Below, piece after piece: positions 1 to 7,331 of a stretch of 11,872 bases of DNA; the stretch's first letter is position 1, and each line of letters starts with the position of its first letter. The notes under the pieces are model-generated. The model was given only the letters and a program-made list of their open reading frames with translations, ran no database searches and was not told where the DNA came from. A program made the translations under genes and the position numbers. Origin of the DNA: an uncultured Erysipelotrichaceae bacterium (lineage in GTDB: Bacteria; Bacillota_I; Bacilli_A; RF39; UBA660); contig CACZOV010000142.1 in assembly GCA_902782915.1 (NCBI GenBank), positions 1 through 11,872 on the forward strand, written 5' to 3'.

Positions 1-926
1 AATCCAAGTTCACGCCTTGCAAGTTCATTAGAAGCATAACAAGCATCTATATCTCCTTCTCTTCTTCCAACTATTTGATAATTAACTTTAACATTATTAA
101 CTTTTTCAAACATATTTACTAGTTCTAAAACACTAGTACCATGTCCTGTTCCTAAATTATAAATTTTAAGTCCCGTTTTTTTATTTTTTAAAGCTAAAAC
201 ATGTCCATACGATAAATCTGATACATGAATATAATCTCTTACTCCAGTTCCATCACTTGTATTGTAATCATCACCAAAAATATTTAAAACCGGAAGACGT
301 CCATTTGCAACTTTTACAATATATGGCATTAAGTTATTTGGTATTCCATTAGGATCTTCCCCTAAGAGTCCAGATTTATGTGCACCTATTGGATTAAAAT
401 AACGAAGAATTGTAATATCAAAACTTGGATCAGACTTATACAAATCTTTTAATATATTTTCAATCATTAATTTTGTTGTTCCATATGGATTAGTTGTTGA
501 TAAAGGAAAATCTTCATAAATTGGCAAACTTTTAGGATTACCATAAACTGTTGCACTAGAAGAAAATACTATTTTTTTGACATTATATTCAGCCATAAGA
601 TCAAGTAAATTTAAAGTAGAAATTATGTTATTTCTATAATAAAGAAGTGGCTTTTCAACACTTTCACCAACCGCTTTAAGTCCAGCAAAGTGAATTACTG
701 AATCAATACTCTCTTTTTCAAAAACATTTCTTAACTTTTCTTTATCACACATATCTACTTTATAAAAAGAAACATTTTTTCCTGTTATTTTTTTTATTTT
801 ATCAAGAACATCTTCTTTAGAATTTACAAGATTATCAACAATTACTACATCATATCCTGACTCTAATAAATCAACTGTTGTATGTGATCCTATAAAACCA
901 CATCCACCACTTACTAATACTTTCAT
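1..926 (-). CDS. galE: UDP-glucose 4-epimerase, partial at the 3' end
   Basis: This enzyme interconverts UDP-glucose and UDP-galactose with tightly bound NAD in the cytoplasm, and so supplies galactose for cell-surface glycans and for the Leloir pathway. Conceptual translation begins MKVLVSGGCGFIGSH, a Rossmann GxxGxxG motif with glycines at 7, 10 and 13. Ser124 in FSSSATVYG and the YxxxK pair Tyr148/Lys152 in NPYGTTK match the catalytic triad of the short-chain dehydrogenase-type epimerases. About 308 codons are visible; the family is usually 330-340 residues, so roughly the last 20-30 residues lie beyond the left edge. The ATG at 926-924 is preceded by GAGGAG, which sits inside the last codons of the upstream deacetylase gene. 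The spacer is only 4 bases, so the two genes are very likely cotranscribed and translationally coupled. The identification is firm. Confidence 0.95.
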   Translation of the reverse strand, partial: MKVLVSGGCGFIGSHTTVDLLESGYDVVIVDNLVNSKEDVLDKIKKITGKNVSFYKVDMCDKEKLRNVFEKESIDSVIHFAGLKAVGESVEKPLLYYRNNIISTLNLLDLMAEYNVKKIVFSSSATVYGNPKSLPIYEDFPLSTTNPYGTTKLMIENILKDLYKSDPSFDITILRYFNPIGAHKSGLLGEDPNGIPNNLMPYIVKVANGRLPVLNIFGDDYNTSDGTGVRDYIHVSDLSYGHVLALKNKKTGLKIYNLGTGHGTSVLELVNMFEKVNNVKVNYQIVGRREGDIDACYASNELARRELG

Positions 927-930
927 TTTA

Positions 931-2187
931 TCACTCCTCATATGTAACTATTTTTTTATCTGTTTCTATTAACTTATTTTCTGAACTTTTTGGTATTACT
1001 ATTATATCTTTATTTCCATCAGATATATATCTTGTTTTTTCTAATAATTTAAAAGTCATTTCTAAATCAAATTCACGTCCATTATTATCATAAGCTCTTA
1101 CCCTTTTTAAGAATGTTTTATCAAAACTAGTATCAAATGGACTAACTTCAGGTTCCCATCCTACTCGAAGAGCTGCTTCAGTATTGTATTTAAATCCATC
1201 ATACTCTCCATTTAAAATAAATTCATAATTTTTGTGACCTTTTGAATAAGGTGAACCAAATGGAAGTGCAATAATATTTACATATTTTCCAGGAATCAAA
1301 TTTTCTAGTTTTTTATACATATTTCCGACTTCTTCTTTGGTTTTATATATTGATATCTTAGTAAAATCGACATGAGATATAGTATGATTTCCAATATCAT
1401 AACCATTTTCTAACAAAAATTTAATAATATCTTCATTATATTCAGGTTGATTACATAATCCACCATTTAGAAAGAAAGTTGCTGTAACATTAAAATCTGG
1501 ATATTTTTTCTTAATTTTTTCAAGTACTCCTATTGCCGAATTAGGATCAAATTCTAAAGATCCATCCTCATTTTTCTTTATTACACGAAAATTATTTGCA
1601 TTTCCATCATCAAATGTTAAAATGATAGGACTATATCCAAGTGAAACATCAATATTTCCATCAATATAGTCTTTTAATCTTATCATTCTATATCCTTTTC
1701 CATAATACATTTCTAAATCTTCTAAAAAAGCATTACTTGTTCTATTATACCCATCTTTATCAACATTTCCACCTGTATATTGATTAGTTGTAGTATCAAC
1801 AATTCCGTGATACATCATAATAGGTACACGCCCTAATTCATTAACTTTATTTTTTTTAAATTCATCAATCGGTAAACTTCCTAAAGAAACAACTAAAGTT
1901 AATTTATTACCTTCAACATGTCCTTCTATAATTTTATTTTTAGAGATAGAATCATTATAATCATAGAAAACATCAAGCTCTAACTTTTTTTCTTTAGCAT
2001 ATTCAGAAGCTCTTAGATAACTAATATTTTCAAAATCAGTTATTTCTTCATCAATTGTTTTAGTAATTCCTTTTAATAAATTAATATCCTTATCTTGTTT
2101 CAAAGAATATAGAAAAATAGCAAGAATAACAATTAATCCAACAAAAACAAATAACCCCTGTTTTTTTAATTTTCTTCTCTTTCTCAT
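931..2187 (-). CDS. Membrane-anchored polysaccharide deacetylase (NodB/CE4) with a PASTA-like segment
   Basis: This is a probable carbohydrate-esterase-4 enzyme that removes acetyl groups from a cell-wall or capsular polysaccharide outside the membrane. From the ATG at 2187 (418 residues), a basic start MRKRRKLKK is followed by one membrane segment at about 11-29. Residues 54-104 read like a shortened PASTA domain (ASEYAKEKKLELDV through LTLVVSLG). The NodB domain follows, with VPIMMYHG near 121, TFDDG at 191-195 (Asp193/194) and the metal motif HTISH (His268, His272). The third motif reads ALPFG instead of the usual arginine-containing RxPYG. A GTG at 2196 would add three residues. I chose the ATG because it starts directly with the basic anchor, but neither start has a good Shine-Dalgarno site. 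The gene heads an operon with galE 4 bases downstream. The exact substrate cannot be read from sequence. Confidence 0.85.
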   Translation of the reverse strand: MRKRRKLKKQGLFVFVGLIVILAIFLYSLKQDKDINLLKGITKTIDEEITDFENISYLRASEYAKEKKLELDVFYDYNDSISKNKIIEGHVEGNKLTLVVSLGSLPIDEFKKNKVNELGRVPIMMYHGIVDTTTNQYTGGNVDKDGYNRTSNAFLEDLEMYYGKGYRMIRLKDYIDGNIDVSLGYSPIILTFDDGNANNFRVIKKNEDGSLEFDPNSAIGVLEKIKKKYPDFNVTATFFLNGGLCNQPEYNEDIIKFLLENGYDIGNHTISHVDFTKISIYKTKEEVGNMYKKLENLIPGKYVNIIALPFGSPYSKGHKNYEFILNGEYDGFKYNTEAALRVGWEPEVSPFDTSFDKTFLKRVRAYDNNGREFDLEMTFKLLEKTRYISDGNKDIIVIPKSSENKLIETDKKIVTYEE

Positions 2188-2202
2188 ACCAATCACATCT
2201 TA

Positions 2203-2231
2203 ATTGTACCAAATTACTAATGCAAAGTCCA
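2203..2231 (-). promoter_or_regulatory. Sigma-A-type promoter of the deacetylase-galE operon
   Basis: On the minus strand, a -35 box TGGACT (2226-2231) and a -10 box TACAAT (2203-2208) are 17 bases apart. The -10 is extended by a TG dinucleotide (TGGTACAAT). The predicted transcription start, about 7 bases downstream, falls at or near position 2196, the first base of the GTG codon. The message would therefore have almost no 5' leader. Confidence 0.6.
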
Positions 2232-2376
2232 TTATTTAATTAAAAAAAATATATTATTTACTATTTACTTAACAAAGTAACCATAAATAATTATTTATAT
2301 AATAAATTTATATATTTTTAGTTTATTATAATTATTAAATTTATTTATAGAAAATAAAATAATATTGGAGGTAAAA
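2232..2376 (+). promoter_or_regulatory. AT-rich upstream region of the collagen-like gene, with a small inverted repeat
   Basis: This spacer is nearly all A and T. It contains TATAAT hexamers at 2298-2303 and 2327-2332 that could serve as -10 boxes for the plus-strand gene. I see no convincing -35 box at a proper distance from either. An inverted repeat TTACTT-AACA-AAGTAA at 2265-2280 is the only clear symmetric element and could be a regulator site. The Shine-Dalgarno GGAGG at 2367-2371 fixes the ATG at 2377 as the start, rather than the TTG at 2365, which overlaps that site. Confidence 0.4.
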
Positions 2377-2745
<369 letters not shown>

Positions 2746-2762
2746 AAATCATTTTAAAACAT

Positions 2763-2806
2763 AAAAGATCTAAGACTTATACAGTCATTAGATCTTTTGT
2801 TTTTTC
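2763..2806. terminator. Bidirectional hairpin terminator between the collagen-like gene and frr
   Basis: AAAAGATCTAA at 2763-2773 pairs perfectly with TTAGATCTTTT at 2788-2798. GACT/AGTC (2774-2777 with 2783-2786) extends the stem with one bulged A. On the plus strand a T-rich run (GTTTTTTC) follows, making a good intrinsic terminator for the collagen-like gene. On the minus strand the stem includes the last codons of frr, and the frr stop codon spans the base of the apical loop, so it can end both converging transcripts. Confidence 0.8.
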
Positions 2807-3322
2807 TTCTAATTTTTCATCTACTATTTTATTATATTGATTAACAAATTCTTGAACTCGATCTTCACATCTTTTGAAGGTATCTTCAGAAAGATTTGCA
2901 TCTTTTAATAAATCAACAGCATCATGTCTATTATTTCTAATAGATACTTTAGCATCTTCACAAATTCCTTTTGCTTGCTTAACAAGTTCACGTCTTCTAT
3001 CTTCTGTTAAAGCTGGAATAATAATTCTAATACATTCTCCATCATTATTAGGAGTATAACCTAAATTTGCTTCAAATATTGCTTTTTCAATATTTGATAA
3101 ACTTGACTTATCAAATGGCTTTAACATAAGTTGTCTTGCTTCTGGAATAGAAATTGTAACTAAACTTTTAAGAGGAGTAGGACTTCCATAATAGTCAACC
3201 ATTACTGAATCAAGAATAGCTGGATTAGCACGTCCAGCACTTATCTTTTTAAGTCTATTTTCAAGTGATGTAATCGAATTTTTTAAATTTGCTTCTAAAT
3301 CATTTAATATTTCTGTTTCCAT
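2777..3322 (-). CDS. frr: Ribosome recycling factor
   Basis: RRF works with EF-G to split the post-termination ribosome from the mRNA so that the subunits can be reused. The 181-residue product is within a few residues of the usual 185. It carries the family's hallmarks: GRANPAILDSVMVDYYGSPTP near 30-50, IPEARQLMLKPFDKS near 63-75, the TPNNDGECIRI loop near 91-101, and the long C-terminal helix segment RRELVKQAKG through VSIRNNRHDA. The ATG at 3322 is preceded by GAAAGG. In most Firmicutes frr directly follows pyrH and tsf; here neither is adjacent, and the gene has its own promoter and its own terminator. It is probably monocistronic, although the upstream protease gene lacks an obvious terminator. 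The identification is firm. Confidence 0.97.
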   Translation of the reverse strand: METEILNDLEANLKNSITSLENRLKKISAGRANPAILDSVMVDYYGSPTPLKSLVTISIPEARQLMLKPFDKSSLSNIEKAIFEANLGYTPNNDGECIRIIIPALTEDRRRELVKQAKGICEDAKVSIRNNRHDAVDLLKDANLSEDTFKRCEDRVQEFVNQYNKIVDEKLEEKTKDLMTV

Positions 3323-3343
3323 ATATTCCCTTTCTTTATTTTT

Positions 3344-3372
3344 ATTTTATCTTTTTTTCTTTTAAATATCAA
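3344..3372 (-). promoter_or_regulatory. Promoter of frr
   Basis: On the minus strand, TTGATA (3367-3372) and TAAAAT (3344-3349) are exactly 17 bases apart, each one mismatch from consensus. The predicted start near 3337 leaves a leader of about 15 bases carrying the Shine-Dalgarno site. Confidence 0.75.
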
Positions 3373-3388
3373 GTTTTTTTATTAACTT

Positions 3389-4102
3389 TTAAATACTATA
3401 GCCTCTTTTAATCATTAGATCATCTAAATACATTAAATACTTTTGGATATAATTATATGTATAGGGACAATATTCCAATAAGTCTAATGGATATACAAAA
3501 AAACAAGCAAATGCTGAAACAAAATATTCTACTTCATTTGAAATATTAGCTTCTACTCCTAAATTATCAATATAAAATAACTTTGTTTTATAAAAATGTT
3601 TTTTCTCTTTTGCATACGTTTCTTCAAATTCACTACACCTACTTAAAAGAAAACGATTATATCCATCCACTAAATGTCCTATCTCATGCACTAAAATATT
3701 TCTTACAATGCATTTATTAAATTCATCACATGATAAACCATATTCTTTAGAATTATATTTTTCATAATAATTTTCATGCAAACATGCTTCCACATAAGAA
3801 TTTAATTCAGATGAATCAGTAAAACCAAAAATAGATGTATGAACTTTATGTCCAAAAATCTTCTTATACTCAAATTCTGCTGAATTATCATCTTCTAATA
3901 ATATTACATGCTCATTTTTATTATTTAAAATTCGTAAAATTGATAATGGTAATTGACTTACTATATTTATTGCATAATTTTTATATTCTGGATCGCCATC
4001 AATTTCAACGATATATGGTATAAAATTTTCTACTTCTGAACTACTTGTAATAAATGAATTAGTAATAGCAAATAAAGTTAAAATTTCAGATATTTGCTTC
4101 AT
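3389..4102 (-). CDS. Zinc metalloprotease resembling anthrax lethal factor / Pro-Pro endopeptidases
   Basis: The 237-residue product carries the zinc motif HEIGH (His139, Glu140, His143) followed by an Asp at 146. A second motif NEVEYFVSAFACFF is at about 189-202; Glu192 sits where the third zinc ligand lies in lethal factor (HEFGH then EFFAEAF). The tail LLEYCPYTYNYIQKYL also fits the lethal-factor-like (ATLF/PPEP) family, whose members are secreted proteases acting on host or surface proteins. The annotated ATG at 4102 has no Shine-Dalgarno site and gives an N-terminus with only a weak hydrophobic stretch at 7-19 and few positive charges. A well-placed GGGTGG plus ATG exists at 4128 but is out of frame across an A8 tract. 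One added base would give a lysine-rich, signal-peptide-like start (MDKKKLLKKMKQ). The family assignment is inferred from motifs; the substrate is unknown. Confidence 0.75.
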   Translation of the reverse strand: MKQISEILTLFAITNSFITSSSEVENFIPYIVEIDGDPEYKNYAINIVSQLPLSILRILNNKNEHVILLEDDNSAEFEYKKIFGHKVHTSIFGFTDSSELNSYVEACLHENYYEKYNSKEYGLSCDEFNKCIVRNILVHEIGHLVDGYNRFLLSRCSEFEETYAKEKKHFYKTKLFYIDNLGVEANISNEVEYFVSAFACFFVYPLDLLEYCPYTYNYIQKYLMYLDDLMIKRGYSI

Positions 4103-4107
4103 TTTTT

Positions 4108-4138
4108 TTAATAATTTTTTTTATCCATAAAACCACCC
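4108..4138 (-). promoter_or_regulatory. Shine-Dalgarno, 6-codon ORF and A8 tract ahead of the metalloprotease
   Basis: GGGTGG at 4133-4138 lies 4 bases before an ATG at 4126-4128 that encodes MDKKNY and then TAA at 4108-4110, 5 bases before the annotated protease ATG. Codons 3-5 lie in a run of eight A's (plus-strand T's 4115-4122). Gaining one A or losing two puts this ATG in frame with the protease. The element could be a phase-variable or slippage-controlled start, a reinitiation leader, or an assembly error in a homopolymer. Confidence 0.55.
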
Positions 4139-4143
4139 AAATA

Positions 4144-4152
4144 AGTATAGCA
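4144..4152 (-). promoter_or_regulatory. Extended -10 promoter of the metalloprotease
   Basis: The minus strand reads TGCTATACT: a TG extension and a -10 box one mismatch from consensus. No good -35 is present at 17 bases. The predicted start near 4137 would place the GGTGG Shine-Dalgarno site and the ATG at 4128 at the very 5' end of the transcript, which supports 4128 as the intended start. Confidence 0.5.
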
Positions 4153-4172
4153 AATATTATTAATCAATACTA

Positions 4173-5165
4173 CTATATTATATTTTTTCTTAAAAAAGTT
4201 TTTATATCCTTATTTATATATATGCCTATTTTTCCATTTAAGACTATTTTTATAAATCCAAGACCATATATAACTAAATCTTCATGAAATAACAAGTCAT
4301 ACTCTTTATAAGCCAAATTTTTTAAAGTATCATGTCTTGAATTTATTTTTTTTACCTTAATCCCATTTGGGATATATAACGTAAAACTATTTCGATCTCC
4401 TTCTAAATAATCTATTCTTAAAAAATCACCTATCAATAAACTTTGACCATAACTAATTTGATAAGTTTTAGGTTTTATTTCCTTTTTAGTATTTAATATT
4501 TTATAATATTTTTTATCTAAATAATGAATTATATTTCCAAGTTCTACAATTCCTGGTGTATCTATAATTGTTAAATTTTCATTTAATTTTATTTTTATTT
4601 TTTGAAGTGTTGTTTCAGGCATACTAGATATTGTCAAGTTAGATTCTTTATTAGAATAATTTCCACTTATTTTATTTATTAAACTACTTTTTCCTGCATT
4701 AGTTTCTCCAACAAAGTAAACTTCCCTACTTTTTTTATATTTATATATTTTTTTTATTAATAAATCTAAATTATAATTATTTAAACTACTTACAATAATA
4801 ATATCTAAAAAACTAGTTTTTTCTCTTAAATAAGCAATTATTTTTTCGTCTTTTACACTTTTTTGTAAAACATCCTTTTTATTTAAAACCAAAATAATAA
4901 CATTATTTAAATACTTTTTAATACCTTCTATATCTTCATTTATATTTAAAATATCAACTATATATAAAACTAAATCCTTTGTTAAAGAAATATTTTTTAA
5001 AATTTTCTCATAATCTTCTTTATCTGTTTCTATACTTACAACTTCTCCATAGTTTTTTACTTTAAAACATCGAGTACATAGATCGTTTTCTAAATTTGGA
5101 GTATATCCTGGATTTAAAATATTTTCATTTTGAAGTTCTACTCCACATCCTATACATTTTTTCAT
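4173..5165 (-). CDS. yqeH: Circularly permuted ribosome-biogenesis GTPase YqeH
   Basis: YqeH is a GTPase needed for assembly of the small (30S) ribosomal subunit. The 330-residue product begins with a zinc-finger CxxC pair (Cys4, Cys7 and Cys30, Cys33). The GTPase motifs come in permuted order: G4 NKKD at 95-98, G5-like SSL at 126-128, G1 GETNAGKSS at 153-161, a threonine in PETTL near 183-187 as G2, and G3 DTPG at 202-205. A C-terminal RNA-binding-type region follows. It is a little shorter than the Bacillus protein (about 366). The ATG overlaps the yqeG stop as ATGA, so translation is coupled, and the yqeG-yqeH pairing is the standard Firmicutes order. The aroE-yhbY-nadD genes that often follow are missing here. 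The identification is firm. Confidence 0.95.
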   Translation of the reverse strand: MKKCIGCGVELQNENILNPGYTPNLENDLCTRCFKVKNYGEVVSIETDKEDYEKILKNISLTKDLVLYIVDILNINEDIEGIKKYLNNVIILVLNKKDVLQKSVKDEKIIAYLREKTSFLDIIIVSSLNNYNLDLLIKKIYKYKKSREVYFVGETNAGKSSLINKISGNYSNKESNLTISSMPETTLQKIKIKLNENLTIIDTPGIVELGNIIHYLDKKYYKILNTKKEIKPKTYQISYGQSLLIGDFLRIDYLEGDRNSFTLYIPNGIKVKKINSRHDTLKNLAYKEYDLLFHEDLVIYGLGFIKIVLNGKIGIYINKDIKTFLRKNII

Positions 5166-5668
5166 CTATAATATTCTCCTTTTTTTATTTTATATTTTCT
5201 TTTAATTAGGTTTTCAATTTTTCGATTAATTCTTGTTTTTTTAAGATCATAAGGATCCATTTGATCTACTAAAATAGTTAATAAGTTTTTTCTATTTCCA
5301 CCTAATATATCAGTTAAGATCTGATCTCCTACTATAACCATTTTCGAATAATTAATATTATATTTTTTTTTAATTTTTCTAATTGATTTTAAACTAGGTT
5401 TTAAACTAAAAGAAAAAGTATCACATTTTAAATTTTTACAAAAAGAATTAACTCTTTTTTTACGACTATTGCTTGCTATTACAACTTTAAATTCTTGATT
5501 TAATTCATTTAAAAATTTTTCTACTTCACTACTACAAATATTTTCTTTTACTTTTCCAATTGTATTATCAAGATCAAAGATAATTACTTTATAACCATCC
5601 ATTTTTAATTTTTTATAATTAATACTAAATATATCTTTTTCGTACATTTTAGGAATAAATAAATTCAT
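5162..5668 (-). CDS. yqeG: HAD-superfamily phosphatase of the YqeG type
   Basis: This 168-residue cytoplasmic protein is a member of the haloacid dehalogenase superfamily, subfamily IIIA; its substrate is not established. It shows the nucleophile motif FDLDNT (Asp32 and Asp34), motif II IASNS (Ser67), the motif III Lys90 in SLKPS, and the metal motif GDQILTD (Asp115, Asp120). Length matches the Bacillus protein (about 170). A near-perfect AAGGAGG lies 5 bases before the ATG, and the stop overlaps the yqeH start by 4 bases. The fixed pairing with yqeH suggests a link with ribosome assembly or nucleotide turnover, which is inferred from context. Confidence 0.93.
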   Translation of the reverse strand: MNLFIPKMYEKDIFSINYKKLKMDGYKVIIFDLDNTIGKVKENICSSEVEKFLNELNQEFKVVIASNSRKKRVNSFCKNLKCDTFSFSLKPSLKSIRKIKKKYNINYSKMVIVGDQILTDILGGNRKNLLTILVDQMDPYDLKKTRINRKIENLIKRKYKIKKGEYYR

Positions 5669-5678
5669 GATATCCTCC

Positions 5679-5885
5679 TTAATCTTTAAGAGCTAAAAAT
5701 CTATAATCATAATAATAACTACTATTAATAATTAATATTTTATTTTGTATACATTCTCTAAGTATTTTTTTCTTTAATTCGTATTCTTTTATATTATACC
5801 ATTCAAAAGGAAATAAACCATCTTTATTTTTTAATATATTTTTATACATTACCTCAAGTACTAAATATTCTTTATCTATATTCAT
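5679..5885 (-). CDS. Small uncharacterised protein (68 residues)
   Basis: I do not recognise this protein. It is a lysine- and tyrosine-rich soluble polypeptide (MNIDKEYLVLEVMYKNILK, then a central PFEWYNIKEY and a C-terminal SSYYYDYRFLALKD), with no membrane segment, cysteines or nucleotide motif. A central helix-rich stretch KEYELKKKILRECIQNKILI and the final aromatic strand could form a small winged-helix-like fold, but that is a guess. It is likely real: the ATG overlaps the end of the 464-residue gene by 14 bases, GAGAGGG lies in front of it, and the yqeG ribosome-binding site starts right at its stop. It therefore sits as the second gene of a tightly coupled four-gene operon. Confidence 0.7.
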   Translation of the reverse strand: MNIDKEYLVLEVMYKNILKNKDGLFPFEWYNIKEYELKKKILRECIQNKILIINSSYYYDYRFLALKD

Positions 5886-7266
5886 AACTACCCTCTCTAT
5901 TCTTTTTAATATAATTATCTAAAAATAAAATTAATTCATCTCCGATCAATTCTTTTAAAACTATAATAATTTCTTTATTATTTGACTTTTTAATAGCATC
6001 ATAGTTTGCTAAACATTCATCAAATGAGCGAGTTTTTAAACTATCAAAATAAATAGATCCATGTCCTGATATACATTTAAAATCTATATCATCAAAAAAC
6101 TTTCCCTTAAAAATAGAATCTAATAAATTTTCAAGCATTCTATATTCGCTAAAATATTTTTTTTGATTAAAATAAATAAACTCATTTTTTTCATTTTCTA
6201 AATATTCTAATACAACATCTTTAAAATTAAACTCCATAACAAATGGGTAATTTACAGTTTTCTTTTCACTATTAAAGATCTCAATTAATAAAGGCATATC
6301 AGTTTTTAATTCACGATAAACATGTTCAACATAATTATCAAAACTTTTATACATTTTTAAAACTTTTTTAATATATAAAGTCTTAAATCTATCTTTAGAT
6401 TTTTCATATTCCGTGTGAAATTCTTTTAAATATTTTTTAATTTTTTGATAATTTTCTTCATTATCTATTCTGCATCTAATTTCTTCATATTCAGCTAATA
6501 CATCATCTTGATTTTCAAAAGAAGAGTATAAAAAATGACTAAATTCATGATTATACATTAAAGATTCTCGAGTATTTGATATAAATTCTAAAGATTTAGG
6601 ATCATAGCTTTCTAAAGATTTATTTTTAGAATCAATAAACTTAAAATCTTTATGATTCTTTTTAAATTCAATTAGTTTTTTTATATCAATAATTGCTCTT
6701 TCATGATTTTCATTTAAATTTCTTTTTAATTCATTAGTAACAAAATCTAGTATTTTTATATCACAATCTTTAAATAAATTTACAAACTCTTCAATTAAAA
6801 CTTGATCAGATTCATTAAGTAAATTTAAATCTTTTGTCTCATCTGATATAAACAATTTAGGCAATACTATACCATGTTTTAAAAATATATATCTTATCTC
6901 TTTTTCATAATAATAAAAGTCATTAAAACTTATTTTTCTAATATTATTATATAAAATTATTTTTTCTTGATCTGAAATTTTATCAAGAATAATATCAAGT
7001 ATTAATTTATCATTTCTTTTTTCTAATAATACTTTCAAAGAACAAGAAAGAATAGGTTTTATAATATTATATTTTAAATAATAATCTAAAAAATCTATAT
7101 GTTGCATTAAATAATTATCCATTTTATCACTATGAATTCCTTGTTCTAATAGATATTCAATTAAATATTTATCTTTATATTTATATTCAACTAATTCATT
7201 TATAAAAGAAATATTGGAAAGAGCAATAAAATCATTATTTTCTAAAAGTTTTATATATTTATCCAT
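5872..7266 (-). CDS. Uncharacterised protein with a HEFSH zinc-protease-like motif (464 residues)
   Basis: I do not recognise a named family. From the ATG at 7266 the first 230 residues look all-helical, with loosely repeated acidic and lysine-rich segments of ankyrin or armadillo flavour and no signal peptide. HEFSH at 240-244 fits the HExxH zinc motif. A conserved-looking C-terminal block follows: GHG at 401-403, SFDECLANYD at 414-423 and LKELIGDELILFLDNY at 437-452. A late glutamate such as Glu417 could be a third zinc ligand, as in other gluzincins; this is inference. The start is fixed by GGAGGA at 7271-7276, 4 bases before the ATG; a TTG at 7278 would destroy that spacing. It is the first gene of an operon with the 68-residue protein, yqeG and yqeH, and a cytoplasmic location is likely. 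Confidence 0.75.
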   Translation of the reverse strand: MDKYIKLLENNDFIALSNISFINELVEYKYKDKYLIEYLLEQGIHSDKMDNYLMQHIDFLDYYLKYNIIKPILSCSLKVLLEKRNDKLILDIILDKISDQEKIILYNNIRKISFNDFYYYEKEIRYIFLKHGIVLPKLFISDETKDLNLLNESDQVLIEEFVNLFKDCDIKILDFVTNELKRNLNENHERAIIDIKKLIEFKKNHKDFKFIDSKNKSLESYDPKSLEFISNTRESLMYNHEFSHFLYSSFENQDDVLAEYEEIRCRIDNEENYQKIKKYLKEFHTEYEKSKDRFKTLYIKKVLKMYKSFDNYVEHVYRELKTDMPLLIEIFNSEKKTVNYPFVMEFNFKDVVLEYLENEKNEFIYFNQKKYFSEYRMLENLLDSIFKGKFFDDIDFKCISGHGSIYFDSLKTRSFDECLANYDAIKKSNNKEIIIVLKELIGDELILFLDNYIKKNREGSYEYR

Positions 7267-7302
7267 TTCTTCCTCCAAGCTTTTTTATTATTATTCAAAA
7301 AT

Positions 7303-7331
7303 ATTATAACATATCTTTTATATATAATAAA
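7303..7331 (-). promoter_or_regulatory. Extended -10 promoter of the HEFSH-yqeG-yqeH operon
   Basis: The minus strand has TGTTATAAT (7303-7311): a perfect -10 box with a TG extension. A weak -35 TTTATT (7326-7331) lies 17 bases upstream. The predicted start near 7296 gives a leader of about 30 bases. The -35 overlaps the base of the uvrC terminator hairpin. Confidence 0.65.

Noticed and set aside
2282..2290. CATAAATAA as a sigma-K -10 box for the collagen-like gene
   Set aside because: The trailing TA of the CATA-N3-TA pattern does not match and no AC element is at the right distance.
2298..2332. Two TATAAT hexamers as firm promoters of the collagen-like gene
   Set aside because: Neither has a plausible -35 or TG extension, and such hexamers are expected by chance in this A/T-only stretch. 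They are mentioned only as candidates.
2874..3059. Plus-strand open frame opposite frr
   Set aside because: It lies antisense to a well-conserved gene and has no start signals of its own.
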